64,000 nucleotides of DNA from PR03 sp031362725 (GTDB lineage: Bacteria; Myxococcota_A; UBA9160; PR03), in NCBI GenBank assembly GCA_031362725.1, contig JANLTC010000233.1:13664-77663 (forward strand), in the 5' to 3' direction. Position numbers and translations under genes: made by a program. The notes under the pieces are model-generated. The model saw nothing but the letters and a program-made list of their open reading frames with translations. It ran no database searches and was not told the origin of the DNA. Positions within the stretch are counted from its first letter, which is position 1. Every line of letters starts with the position of its first letter. This document shows positions 24,640 to 33,582 of this stretch, piece after piece.

Positions 24640-25578
24640 GTGGAACCGCGCAAGGGTGAGGAACGCGTCGCGGTCCTGATCCCCTGTTACAACAACGCTC
24701 CGTTCTTGCGCGCGGCGATCGAGAGCGTGCTCGCCCAGACGCACCCGGTGCACGAGATCGTCGTCGTGGACGACGGCTCCACCGACGACTCCGCGGCAAT
24801 CGCGTCGTCGTACCCGCAGGTGCGCGTGATTCGGCAGGCCAATCAGGGCGTCGCCGCCGCGCGCAACCGCGCGCTGCAAGAAGCCCGTGCCGAGTTCCTG
24901 GTCTTCCACGATGCCGACGACCGGCTGCTGCCTGCCGCGATCGAGATCGGGCTGCGCGCGCTCGCGGATCGGCCGGAATGCGGCTTCGTGTACGGCTTCT
25001 CGCGCCCGATTCGCGCGGACGGCTCGCCGCTCCCGTCGCGTATGCCGGAGCCCGTCACCGGAGCATGCTACGCAACGCTGCTGGCCGGCAGCGCGCTGGT
25101 GCCGCCTTCTTCGGCGCTGTTCCGACGCTCGGCGGTGGAGTCGGCGGTCGGGTTCCGCCTGGCCACGTGCCCGACCGATGACTACGACTTCTACCTGCGG
25201 ATCGCGCAGACCTTCGCCATCTACTGCCACAACGAAGTCGTCGTCGAATACCGGCGGCACACATCGAACCTATCGAACAAGAGTGCGGCGCAAATGCGAT
25301 CCGTACTCGCGACACTCGAAGCGCAACGCCCGTTCGTCGCGGGCAACCGCGAACTCGAAGCGGCGCTGCGTCGCGGCCGCCACCACTGGTCGCGGATCTT
25401 CGGACCGGGCACGGCGTTCGAAGTGCTGCACTGGCTGAAGAAAGCCGATCTCCGCGAAGCCGCGCGCACACTCGCGTTGGTGCTGCGACACGACCCGCGC
25501 AGCCTCGCGGTCGTCGCGCGATTCCGGTTGGAGTTGCTGCTCGGGCGAAATCCGTCGGGGTCGGGGAGCGGCCGCTAG
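24640..25578 (+). CDS. Glycosyltransferase family 2
   Basis: 312 residues from GTG 24640 (GGAGAG site 5 bp upstream; GTG 24613 is an alternative). GT-A fold motifs: VLIPCYNNAPFLRAAIESVL, VVVDDGSTDDS, AARNRAL and the metal-binding FHDADDRLLP, followed by TDDYDFYLRIAQ. An inverting transferase, probably adding one sugar to a surface glycan. It lies 47 bp after the copper-oxygenase-like gene and converges with the surface-sugar operon. Substrate unknown. Confidence 0.88.
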   Translation: MEPRKGEERVAVLIPCYNNAPFLRAAIESVLAQTHPVHEIVVVDDGSTDDSAAIASSYPQVRVIRQANQGVAAARNRALQEARAEFLVFHDADDRLLPAAIEIGLRALADRPECGFVYGFSRPIRADGSPLPSRMPEPVTGACYATLLAGSALVPPSSALFRRSAVESAVGFRLATCPTDDYDFYLRIAQTFAIYCHNEVVVEYRRHTSNLSNKSAAQMRSVLATLEAQRPFVAGNRELEAALRRGRHHWSRIFGPGTAFEVLHWLKKADLREAARTLALVLRHDPRSLAVVARFRLELLLGRNPSGSGSGR

Positions 25579-25611
25579 ACGCCGACTCGATCCGAGCGCC
25601 GGTTCGGCGCG

Positions 25612-26403
25612 CTACCGCGGCGTGTCCGCCGTACGCCATTGCTCCCACGGCGCAGCGCCATTCTCGTAGAGACTCTCGAGTTGCTGCTTGTCCTTGAAGG
25701 TGTCCATGCACGTCCAGAAGCCGTGATGCTCGTAGGCCGCGAGCTGTTCGGCCGCGATCAACCGGTGGAACGGCTGCTCGACCAGTTCCTCACCCGGTTT
25801 GATGTAGTCGAAGATCTCGCGGCGGAACATGAAGTAGCCGCCGTTGATGCGGATCGCCGACGCGCGCAGATCTTCGATGCCCGAGACGACGGAGTCGGCT
25901 TTCATCGTTACCACATGGAATGAGCTGGTCGGCTTGACCAGCAGGAAGCTCGCCACCTTCCCGGAGCGCTCGAAGTGCTCGGCGAAATCGTCGAGCGGAA
26001 GATCGGTGAGACCGTCGCTGTAGTTGGCGAAGAAGGACTCCTCGCCCGCGAGCAGCTTCTCGACGGCTTTCAAGCGCTGACCGATGTTCGCGTGCAGTCC
26101 CGTGTCGCAGAACGTGATCCGCCAGTCGTCGATGTCGCTGTGGAGCAACGTCACGTTGCGCTTGCCGCCGCTCAACACGAAGTCGTTGGACAGGCATTCG
26201 TCGTAGTTCAGGAAGTAGTTCTTGATCGCCTCGCCCTTGTAGCCGAGGCACAGGATGAAGTCCTTGTGGCCGTAGTGGGCGTAGTACTTCATCACGTGCC
26301 ACAGGATCGGGCGCGGGCCGATCGTGGCCATCGGCTTCGGAGCGCTGTCCGCCGACTCGCGCAAGCGCATGCCCAGACCGCCGCAGAACAACACGACCTT
26401 CAC
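25612..26403 (-). CDS. rfbF: Glucose-1-phosphate cytidylyltransferase-like nucleotidyltransferase
   Basis: 263 residues from GTG 26403 (GGGGAG site). The nucleotide-binding start VVLFCGGLGMRLRES, PKPMATIGPRPILWHVMKYYAHYG, LCLGYKGEAIKNYF and YSDGLTD follow the RfbF pattern (CTP + glucose-1-phosphate to CDP-glucose). Length fits the family. It is the last gene of a seven-gene minus-strand operon and overlaps the previous gene by 4 bp. The usual partner, CDP-glucose 4,6-dehydratase (RfbG), is not in the window, so another acceptor sugar-1-phosphate or a remote RfbG is possible. Confidence 0.82.
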   Translation of the reverse strand: MKVVLFCGGLGMRLRESADSAPKPMATIGPRPILWHVMKYYAHYGHKDFILCLGYKGEAIKNYFLNYDECLSNDFVLSGGKRNVTLLHSDIDDWRITFCDTGLHANIGQRLKAVEKLLAGEESFFANYSDGLTDLPLDDFAEHFERSGKVASFLLVKPTSSFHVVTMKADSVVSGIEDLRASAIRINGGYFMFRREIFDYIKPGEELVEQPFHRLIAAEQLAAYEHHGFWTCMDTFKDKQQLESLYENGAAPWEQWRTADTPR

Positions 26404-27734
26404 GACGTCTCCCCTTCTGCCAGCAGACGAAGCAACCCGCACTCGGCCAACACCGATGCGGCTCGCTCGATCACGTCGAAGCGCATGCCGGCGCGCTCGG
26501 CGATGGCGAGCAGGCCATGCTCCCCATCGGAAAGATTCAGGACCCAGAAGAGCGCCATCTCGTGTTCCTTGCCGGCGCCGCGCTCGGCCCAGGCACGATA
26601 CACGCCGTGGCGCCCGAGCTGCGGTTCGCCTTTCGGGCAGAGGTTCCGATAGCGACGATCTTTCTCCAGCACGTCGAGCACGAGCAGCAGCTTCGCGAGC
26701 GAATCGGCGAGCGCCTCCGGCTGCACGAAATCGAGGTCGTCCGCGGACGTGTGGTACTCCGGAAACTGACCGTGCGGAGTTCGCATCAGGCACCCGACGG
26801 GTAGATCGAAGCCCGGCGAACAGAACTGACGCTCGTCATACCCGTACGGGATGAAGTCGAGCAGTCGGTGTTCGCCGGCGTGCTGGAGCACATGCGCAAA
26901 GGCGCTATCGATCGGGGCATCGCCGCGCCTGCTCTTCTTGTAGGTCGTCTTGCCGCGATCGCCGACCAACGTGACGACGAGGCCGTGCCGGATGCGAGCG
27001 AGCCGGTCCTCGTTGCGCGCCAGCCAGGTGATCGCGCCGATCGTCACCGGCACGAACAGGATCCGCACCGAGTGTCGCAGCGACGCGCTTGCCAGATAGC
27101 GGCCGAGCAGCGTCAGCAGCGCGACGCCGGACAGGTTGTCGTTGCAGAGCGACGGGTGACAGACGTGACAGGAGAGCAGGATCTCGTCCTCGCTGCGGCC
27201 CGGGATGAACGCCTCGCCGTAGCTGAGGCTGCCGGCCGCGAGCGTTGCGTCGATGCAGACCTCGTAGTCGCCATCCGGTAGCGACTCGAGTTGGCGGTGC
27301 GACAGACAGAAACCCCACGCCTCGTCGTAGAACGACGTGCGAAACGGGATCCAGTCGGGGTGCTCGCGCGACGAGTAGAGATGCGGCCTCAGCGCAGCGA
27401 GCGACATTCTCTGATGCACCGGCGTGCTGTAGCCGACCACGTGCAGGTTCGAGTTCTTGAAGTCGACCACGGTGCGGCCGCTCGCATCGCGGATCCACGC
27501 CGCGCGGACGTTCCACTCCTTCGGCACCGTCCAGTCGAGCACCTGCGTTCCCGACGGGACTTCGTGTACCGCGAGCGGGAGATCGCGCCCGATGATCTTC
27601 AAAGTCTCGCGAACTCCATTCCCGGTGATGCTGCGACAGATCGGATGGAGTTCACGGATCAGATCGTGCATCGCACGGCCGGGATCAGACACGCCCGTGC
27701 GATCCTTCAGATCCCCGATGGACAGCGAAGTCAC
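26400..27734 (-). CDS. DUF4910 aminopeptidase-like protein of a surface-polysaccharide locus
   Basis: 444 residues from GTG 27734, which overlaps the upstream stop (GTGA). The N-terminal block LHPICRSITGNGVRETL and the central SCHVCHPSLCNDNLSG, with EYHTSADDLDFV later, are diagnostic of the DUF4910/M28-like proteins often found in O-antigen and capsule clusters. The His/Asp/Glu positions suggest a zinc-hydrolase fold. Proposed roles in such loci are amide hydrolysis or modification of sugar substituents; none is proven. Internal gene of the operon. Confidence 0.78.
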   Translation of the reverse strand: MTSLSIGDLKDRTGVSDPGRAMHDLIRELHPICRSITGNGVRETLKIIGRDLPLAVHEVPSGTQVLDWTVPKEWNVRAAWIRDASGRTVVDFKNSNLHVVGYSTPVHQRMSLAALRPHLYSSREHPDWIPFRTSFYDEAWGFCLSHRQLESLPDGDYEVCIDATLAAGSLSYGEAFIPGRSEDEILLSCHVCHPSLCNDNLSGVALLTLLGRYLASASLRHSVRILFVPVTIGAITWLARNEDRLARIRHGLVVTLVGDRGKTTYKKSRRGDAPIDSAFAHVLQHAGEHRLLDFIPYGYDERQFCSPGFDLPVGCLMRTPHGQFPEYHTSADDLDFVQPEALADSLAKLLLVLDVLEKDRRYRNLCPKGEPQLGRHGVYRAWAERGAGKEHEMALFWVLNLSDGEHGLLAIAERAGMRFDVIERAASVLAECGLLRLLAEGETS

Positions 27735-29065
27735 AGGCCGATCCCGTCGTAGCGGGCGATCGTCGCCTTATCGAGCATCCGTCGGCCATCGATGATCAGC
27801 GGCGGCACGGCGATTTCCGCGAGCAGCGCCGGGATCGCCTCGAAGTGTTTCCAGCGCGTCACCAGCACTGCGGCGTCGCAGCTCGCGAGCGCCTCTTCGA
27901 GGTTCGCGCAAAGCGGCAGCCGCTCGCCAAAGACACGGCGGGCCGAATCGCTGGCGACCGGGTCGTAGCCGCGCACGCTGGCGCCGCGCGCCCACAGCGA
28001 CTCGATGATCGGGATCGCCGGCGATTCGCGCATGTCGTCGGTATCCGGCCGGAAGGAGAGGCCCAGCACCGAGATCCGCTTGCCGTGCAGCGCGTGCAGG
28101 TGCTTCTCGAGCAGCTGGATCACCTGCGCGGGCTGCGCTCGATTGACCCGCAATACGGTGTCGAGCAGAGCCATCTCGAGGCCGTGCTGCCGTCCATGCG
28201 CGACCAGTGCGGCGACATCCTTCGGCAGGCAACTGCCACCGAACCCGCAGCCCGCCAGCAGGAACGAAGTGATCGGGGCAACGGCGCGCTCGCCACCCCG
28301 CTCCTTCGTCGAGAGATAGCGACTCATCGCGAGCCCGCGGCTGACGTCGACGGTATCGATCCCACCGATCGCCGCGCCCAGGTTGGCGAGTTCGTTCGAA
28401 AACGAGATCAGCGTCGCGAGCAGCGCATTCGACGCGTACTTGATCATCTCCGCGGTGGCGTTGTTCGTGGCCAGATGCGGGACGCCGGGGAACTCCGCAT
28501 AGAGTCGCGCCTCGGCTTCCAGCGTACGAGCGTCGATGCCGCCCAGCACGATCCGATCGGGCGTCATGAAGTCGCCGACGGCTTCGCCCTCGGTCAGGAA
28601 CTCGGGATTCATGCCGAGTCCGAATCCGAGACCCGCCTGCATTCCGGACGCCTGTTCGAGCGCCGACCGAACGGCGCCATCGGTGGTGCCCGGCACGACG
28701 GTGCTCTTCACGACCACGACGTGATACGCGGACTTCTCGCGCAGCGCCGCGCCGATCTGCCGCGAGGCCTCGAGCAGGAAGCGCAAGTCGATCGCTTCGC
28801 CGTCGCCCGGCGTCCCCACGGCGATCAGCGTCAGTTCGGAATCACGAACCGCTGCGGCGAGATCGGTCGTGGCGCGCAGCCGCGTACCGATGTGTCGGGC
28901 GAGCAGCGCGCCCAACCCCGGCTCGAAGAACGGCGCCTCGCCGCGTTCGATGCGTTCGACCTTCGCGCGATCCAGATCGACGCAGGTGACTGCGTGGCCC
29001 TTTTCCGCCAGGCAAGCGCCCGTGACGAGGCCGACGTAGCCCGTGCCGACGATCGAGACGCGCAT
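27731..29065 (-). CDS. UDP-glucose/GDP-mannose 6-dehydrogenase family protein
   Basis: 444 residues from ATG 29065 (GGAGGATGG site). Rossmann start MRVSIVGTGYVGLVTGACLA; central KYASNALLATLISFSNELA; catalytic Cys279 in GCGFGGSCLPKD; C-terminal LGLSFRPDTDDMRESPA. Oxidises a UDP- or GDP-hexose twice to the uronic acid. The following gene in the operon is a decarboxylase/epimerase-type SDR, so UDP-glucuronate to UDP-xylose or an epimer is the likely path, making UDP-glucose 6-dehydrogenase the best reading. Start overlaps the upstream stop by one base. Confidence 0.9.
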   Translation of the reverse strand: MRVSIVGTGYVGLVTGACLAEKGHAVTCVDLDRAKVERIERGEAPFFEPGLGALLARHIGTRLRATTDLAAAVRDSELTLIAVGTPGDGEAIDLRFLLEASRQIGAALREKSAYHVVVVKSTVVPGTTDGAVRSALEQASGMQAGLGFGLGMNPEFLTEGEAVGDFMTPDRIVLGGIDARTLEAEARLYAEFPGVPHLATNNATAEMIKYASNALLATLISFSNELANLGAAIGGIDTVDVSRGLAMSRYLSTKERGGERAVAPITSFLLAGCGFGGSCLPKDVAALVAHGRQHGLEMALLDTVLRVNRAQPAQVIQLLEKHLHALHGKRISVLGLSFRPDTDDMRESPAIPIIESLWARGASVRGYDPVASDSARRVFGERLPLCANLEEALASCDAAVLVTRWKHFEAIPALLAEIAVPPLIIDGRRMLDKATIARYDGIGL

Positions 29066-30174
29066 CAGCCATCCTCCGCCTGCCGGTTGCCGCCATACCA
29101 GAGCAGCGAGCGCCGGAGCGCGTCGTCGAGCGCAATGGTCGGGTCGTAGCCGAGTTGCTGGCGCGCCTTGGTGATCACCGGACAGCGTCGCGCCGGGTTG
29201 TCGACCAGATAGTCCGGTTCCGCCGACGCGCGGTGCACTACGCGGCCCTGATACGCGAAGAGTTCGCGGCCGAGCGTTGCGACCCGCTCGGCCAGTTCTG
29301 CGACGGAAATCTCCGGCGACTCGACGCCGATGTTGTACGGCTCGCCGTCGCCGCCGCGGATCAGCACCTTGTAGTAACCGACTACAGCGTCGGCCACATA
29401 GCAGAACGTGCGCCGCGGCCCGCCGTCGGAGAACATCACGAGGTCGCGTCCTTCGAGGACGTCGCGCGCGAAGTCGGGCAGAACGCGCCGATCGGTGATC
29501 TTCAGGCCCGGCCCGATGTTGTTGAAGGGTCGCGCCATGCGCGTCGGCACGCCGTGTTGCTGGGCAAAGTTCACACACAGCGTCTCGCCGTATCGCTTCG
29601 ACTCGTCGTAGCAGGCGCGCGGCCCCGTGCACGACACGTTGCCGGGGTAGGTCTCGGGCGTCGGAATGTTCTGCGGCGTCGGGTCGCCGTAGATCTCGCT
29701 CGACGAGAAGAACAGGAAACCGGCAAGCGGACGACCGCGGCCGCCCTGCCGGCGCGCGTACTCGAGCAGATGACGCAGGCCGCCCACGTTGGCGTCCATC
29801 GTCTCGATCGGATGCTGGCGATAAAAACTGGGCGATGCGATCGAACCGGCGTGCACGACGAAGTCGAAGTCGGGCACGCCCGTCGGCAGCGGATTCGTGA
29901 TGTCGTGCCGAACCAGGGCCAGATTGGGATCGCCCGCCAGCTCCGTCAGCCAGCGCGGGACTCCGCGCGCATAGTTGTCGTAGACGGTGATCCGGATCGG
30001 CGGACCCGCGCTGCTGCGGTTTCGGTGCAACACCGACTGCACCAGGTAGTAGCCGAGGAACCCTGCGCCGCCGACGACCAGCAGCTGCGTGCCGGCGAGT
30101 CGCGCGAACTCATCACGCAGATTCGTGCAGATGTGATCGAGGTCGGCGTTGACGACGTCGCTTGCGCTGTTCAT
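29065..30174 (-). CDS. NAD-dependent sugar epimerase/UDP-glucuronate decarboxylase-like SDR
   Basis: 369 residues from ATG 30174. Extended SDR: LLVVGGAGFLGYYL, the YDNYARG segment, FLFFSSSEIYGDP, catalytic Tyr and Lys in CYDESKRYGE, and RPFNNIGPGLKITDRRVLPDF. These blocks are closest to UDP-glucuronate decarboxylases, and the preceding enzymatic step is encoded next door. An unusual 40-residue N-terminal extension precedes the Rossmann motif. Makes a nucleotide-activated pentose or epimer for surface glycans. Confidence 0.85.
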   Translation of the reverse strand: MNSASDVVNADLDHICTNLRDEFARLAGTQLLVVGGAGFLGYYLVQSVLHRNRSSAGPPIRITVYDNYARGVPRWLTELAGDPNLALVRHDITNPLPTGVPDFDFVVHAGSIASPSFYRQHPIETMDANVGGLRHLLEYARRQGGRGRPLAGFLFFSSSEIYGDPTPQNIPTPETYPGNVSCTGPRACYDESKRYGETLCVNFAQQHGVPTRMARPFNNIGPGLKITDRRVLPDFARDVLEGRDLVMFSDGGPRRTFCYVADAVVGYYKVLIRGGDGEPYNIGVESPEISVAELAERVATLGRELFAYQGRVVHRASAEPDYLVDNPARRCPVITKARQQLGYDPTIALDDALRRSLLWYGGNRQAEDG

Positions 30175-30182
30175 GGGCCGAC

Positions 30183-31436
30183 CTAGGCAATCACCTGGAC
30201 TCGCGGAATCGGCACGATCCACTGACCGCCCCATTCGCGAATGTAGCGGGTGTGTTCGATCACCTCATCGGTGAGGTTCCACGGCAGCACGAGCAGGTAG
30301 TCGGGCTGCGTCTCGCGGATCCGATCCGGTGCATGGATCGGGATGCGCACGCCCGCGAGATGATTGCCCTGCTTGTACGGGTTCCGGTCGACACAATAGT
30401 CGATGAAATCGCTGCGAATCCCGCAGTAGTTGAGCAGCGTGACGCTCTTGCCGGGCGCGCCGTAGCCGACGATCGTCTTGCCGTGTCGCTTCGCGTCGAT
30501 GAGGAACGCGAGCAACTGGCGCTTGGTCTCCGCGACCTGCTCGGCAAACGCGAAGTAGTAGTCGAGCGTGCCGAGGCCGGCGCGCGCCTCGCGATCGCGG
30601 AGTGCGGCGACCGCCGCGCTCACCGCGCGGGTGGCGTCGCTCGCGTGGCGGGCGAAGATGCGCAGCGAACCGCCGTGGATCGCGATCTCCTCGACGTCGA
30701 AGAGTACGAGGCCGTGGGCCGCGAACACCTTCTCCACCGTCGTGAACGACAGATAGGAGAAGTGCTCGTGGTAGATCGTGTCGAATTGGTTGCCCTCGAC
30801 GAGACGCGCGAGATGCGGAAACTCCATCGTGAGGGTGCCCGTGTCGGCGAGCAGGATCGCGAGCCCCCGAACGAAGTCGTTGAGATCGGGGACGTGCGCG
30901 AGCACGTTGTTGCCGATCAGTAGATCGGCACGCCCGGGATCGGTGGCGAGCGCGCGCGCGGTCTTCGCGCTGAAGAACGCAACGCGCGTCGGGATTCCGT
31001 TGCGCTCCGCTACCGCGGCGACGTTCGCGGCCGGCTCGATGCCGAGCGACGGAATCTTCCGCGCGACGAAGTGCTGCAGCAGGTAGCCGTCGTTGCTGGC
31101 GATCTCGATCACGCGACTGTGCGCGCCGAGACCGAGGCGCGCGATCATCGCCTCGCAATGGTCGCGCGCCGAGCGAACCAGCGTGTCGACGTAGGATGAG
31201 AAATAGGCGTACTCGGTGAAGAGTCGCGCCGGACTCACGAACTCCCGCATCTGCACGAGAAAGCACTGGTCACAGACGAAGACGTGGAGCGGGAAGAACT
31301 CCTCCATCTGGTCGAGCTGTTCGGTCGTCACGATCGTCTGACACGGCGGCGACATGCCGAGGTCGACGAAACTGTGCACGAGCGGCGCGGCGCAGAACCG
31401 GCAGGGCCGCGCCGGCGCCGTCATCCGGGCCGTCAT
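30183..31436 (-). CDS. NovU-type sugar C-methyltransferase
   Basis: 417 residues from ATG 31436, overlapping the upstream stop (ATGA). Three parts: an N-terminal zinc-binding domain with CRFC and CDQC pairs, a class I SAM domain (VIEIASNDGYLLQHF, LLIGNNVLAHVPDL), and the C-terminal YGAPGKSVTLLNYCGI block. This Methyltransf_13/SAM/Methyltransf_14 order is that of TylC3/NovU-like enzymes that C-methylate nucleotide-bound keto-deoxy sugars. It implies that a branched sugar is made, although a 4,6-dehydratase is not in the window. Confidence 0.88.
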   Translation of the reverse strand: MTARMTAPARPCRFCAAPLVHSFVDLGMSPPCQTIVTTEQLDQMEEFFPLHVFVCDQCFLVQMREFVSPARLFTEYAYFSSYVDTLVRSARDHCEAMIARLGLGAHSRVIEIASNDGYLLQHFVARKIPSLGIEPAANVAAVAERNGIPTRVAFFSAKTARALATDPGRADLLIGNNVLAHVPDLNDFVRGLAILLADTGTLTMEFPHLARLVEGNQFDTIYHEHFSYLSFTTVEKVFAAHGLVLFDVEEIAIHGGSLRIFARHASDATRAVSAAVAALRDREARAGLGTLDYYFAFAEQVAETKRQLLAFLIDAKRHGKTIVGYGAPGKSVTLLNYCGIRSDFIDYCVDRNPYKQGNHLAGVRIPIHAPDRIRETQPDYLLVLPWNLTDEVIEHTRYIREWGGQWIVPIPRVQVIA

Positions 31437-32092
31437 CCGATCACGAGCTTCCGCGCATGGAACGCTTCCGCATAGCCGGTCGCAGAGCGGCACTCCATGC
31501 CGCGGATCCGCATCAGCCCCATGAACACGGCGGGGTCGAACCAGTGGCGGGCTCGTTGGCTGACGAAGTGTTCGCTCACCAACCGGCACTTCGCTTCACA
31601 GTTCGCCGGATCGATCGGGACGAACACGTTCGGATGACCGAGATCCCCTTCGTACTTCGGAATCTCGTACTCGAGGATCGTGTGGTCGCGGAACGTGTTC
31701 CAGGTCAATTCGGCGAGCAGGCGGTGGTCCTGATGGAGATCGTCCCGATGGTGGGTGAAGATCAGATCGGGCTCGACGGATTTCAGCGCTTCGAACTCGC
31801 GCTTGATCGCGCCGCTCTGCTGCGGAAAAAACGAATCCGGAAACTCGAAGGTTCGCACGTCCCGCGTGCCGGCGCGGGCGAGGAATGCATCGACGCTCGC
31901 GAGCGCCTCGCTGCGACGTTCGCCGCGCGCGCTGAACACCACCCAGGTCACGTGTGTGCCGGGATGCGCCGCAAGCAGCTCGAGAATCGATCCGCCGCAA
32001 CCGAGTTCGATGTCGTCGCTGTGCGCGCCGAGGAAGAGCAGCTTCCGCGCACCGGACTCGGCGGACTCGATCTTCAGCCGGAGCACGATCAA
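31433..32092 (-). CDS. PIG-L/LmbE-family N-acetyl-sugar deacetylase
   Basis: 219 residues from TTG 32092, overlapping the upstream TGA (TTGA). The zinc-binding AHSDDIELGCGG near the N-terminus and the THHRDDLHQDHRLL block are the family signatures (AHPDD...; HxDH). Such enzymes deacetylate GlcNAc-type sugars on lipids or nucleotides. In this operon it probably frees an amino group on a surface-sugar precursor. Confidence 0.87.
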   Translation of the reverse strand: MIVLRLKIESAESGARKLLFLGAHSDDIELGCGGSILELLAAHPGTHVTWVVFSARGERRSEALASVDAFLARAGTRDVRTFEFPDSFFPQQSGAIKREFEALKSVEPDLIFTHHRDDLHQDHRLLAELTWNTFRDHTILEYEIPKYEGDLGHPNVFVPIDPANCEAKCRLVSEHFVSQRARHWFDPAVFMGLMRIRGMECRSATGYAEAFHARKLVIG

Positions 32093-33261
32093 CGCCCGTC
32101 GCTGAGGTTCGCTTCAGCGCGAGCGGCGCGTGCAGCATCCTCGATGCTCTGTGCGCGCCCGGCGAGTCGCTGCTTGCGAGCCTGGAGCGCCGGCAACGGC
32201 TCGAGGCCTGCCGCGCGCAGAACCTGTTCCCAGCGGTACACGCCATCGTGGAGCCGCAGCGACTGCGCCGCGTTCTCGCGGCGAATCCGCTCGACGCGCG
32301 TGGGGTCGCCGTCGAGTTCCGCGAGCAGCGCCGCGACGCCGGCACTACTCGCCTCCATCGGAATCACGGAGTCCTGCCAGCCGAAGAGTTTCCCGAACGC
32401 CGCGCTGCGCGGCACCACGCCGACCAGAACCGAACCGGCGGCGGCGCCCTCGAAGTAGCGGGTGCCGATCTCCTGCTGCTGTCCGGTGTCCCCCGGGCGA
32501 TCCGCCTTGGCGATATCGACGACGAAGTACTTCGACCGCTTCGCGATCTCCGCCAACTGCAGCCGGTGCTCCGTCGCGTCATAGACCGTCGTCCACAGAG
32601 CGGTGTCGAAGAGGTAGATCCGCCCGCTCGAGCGGGTCGCTTCGCGGAGCGCCTGATGCAGCTCGCGGCGGCGGCGCCCCATCAGGTAGACATCGACGAC
32701 GCGGGGATCGTTCGCCGGATAGGGGCAGAAGCGCAGCGCGTCGACGGAAGGCGGGAGGTACTGGCAGGGACGCCCGGTGGCCTCCTGCAGTGCCTCGACA
32801 CCGCCCAGGCACGCCGTGAAGAGCAGGTCGAAGCGCCGGAGCAGCGCGAGCTCGCCGGTCCGGCGCAAGATGTCGTGCGCCCAGATCTCGTCGATGTGGC
32901 AGGCAGTCATCCGGGCGCTGGCGAGAAAGCGGCCCAGCGGCTGCATCTGGCGCAGGTCGGCGGCGGAATGCACCGCCACGAAGAGCAGCTCGTAGCGCCG
33001 GTCGTTCGGAAGCCGCGATCGCGAGAACGGTGCGAACAACGGCGGCGCCATCGTCTCGAGTCGCGTCATCCGGCGCGACCACGGCCTCGGGTTCACGTCG
33101 ACCGCCTCGACGGCATCCACCTCGGCGATCACGTCCTCGAACTCGTAGGTCGCGCAGCGCGAGACCACCGGCAGGGCGTGCCGAAACGTAGCCACGAGCG
33201 TGCGCGCGGAGGGCGAGTCCTGGCTGGCAGCTAGCGACACGTACGTGGACCCCTGTTCCAT
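32089..33261 (-). CDS. CgeB-like GT-B glycosyltransferase
   Basis: 390 residues from ATG 33261 (GAGGACGG site); the frame is open upstream to 33474 but without coding character. The N-terminal half has ELLFVAVHSAADLRQMQPL and CHIDEIWA; the C-terminal half has IGTRYFEGAAAGSVLVGVVP, the donor-site block of the CgeB/Glyco_trans_1_2 group. The C-terminal tail is Ala/Arg-rich and helical. First gene of the minus-strand surface-sugar operon. Confidence 0.72.
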   Translation of the reverse strand: MEQGSTYVSLAASQDSPSARTLVATFRHALPVVSRCATYEFEDVIAEVDAVEAVDVNPRPWSRRMTRLETMAPPLFAPFSRSRLPNDRRYELLFVAVHSAADLRQMQPLGRFLASARMTACHIDEIWAHDILRRTGELALLRRFDLLFTACLGGVEALQEATGRPCQYLPPSVDALRFCPYPANDPRVVDVYLMGRRRRELHQALREATRSSGRIYLFDTALWTTVYDATEHRLQLAEIAKRSKYFVVDIAKADRPGDTGQQQEIGTRYFEGAAAGSVLVGVVPRSAAFGKLFGWQDSVIPMEASSAGVAALLAELDGDPTRVERIRRENAAQSLRLHDGVYRWEQVLRAAGLEPLPALQARKQRLAGRAQSIEDAARAARAEANLSDGR

Positions 33262-33582
33262 CGATGAGCCGTCCTCAGTGCGACGATCTCGCGATCCCGC
33301 GGAACGGCTAGCGGAAACGACCTCGAATGACCACCAGTGTCCGGGCCGAAAAGCCGCTCCCTGGCTGGTGTTGTGCTGGCTTGCGCGTACGCGTGATTCG
33401 GTCACGTCGGCGCCCCACTGAAGATCTCCCGCCGCTTCCTGTTGGGGCGTCAACGACAGGGGGAGATCCTTCATAGCGCGACAGATCTGATTGTGAAACG
33501 CAGGCCGGCGTCGACGCTGCTCGGTCCCGGGCGCTCGATCTGGCGACGGGTTGGCGAGATGCGGCCGCGGCGCGCAGTGTCG
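33262..33582. other. Intergenic region upstream of the surface-sugar operon
   Basis: About 320 bp between the CgeB-like gene start and the potB-like stop, both on the minus strand. It must contain the promoter of the surface-sugar operon and the end of the polyamine transcript. No convincing hexamers, terminator hairpin or small gene was seen. Confidence 0.4.
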
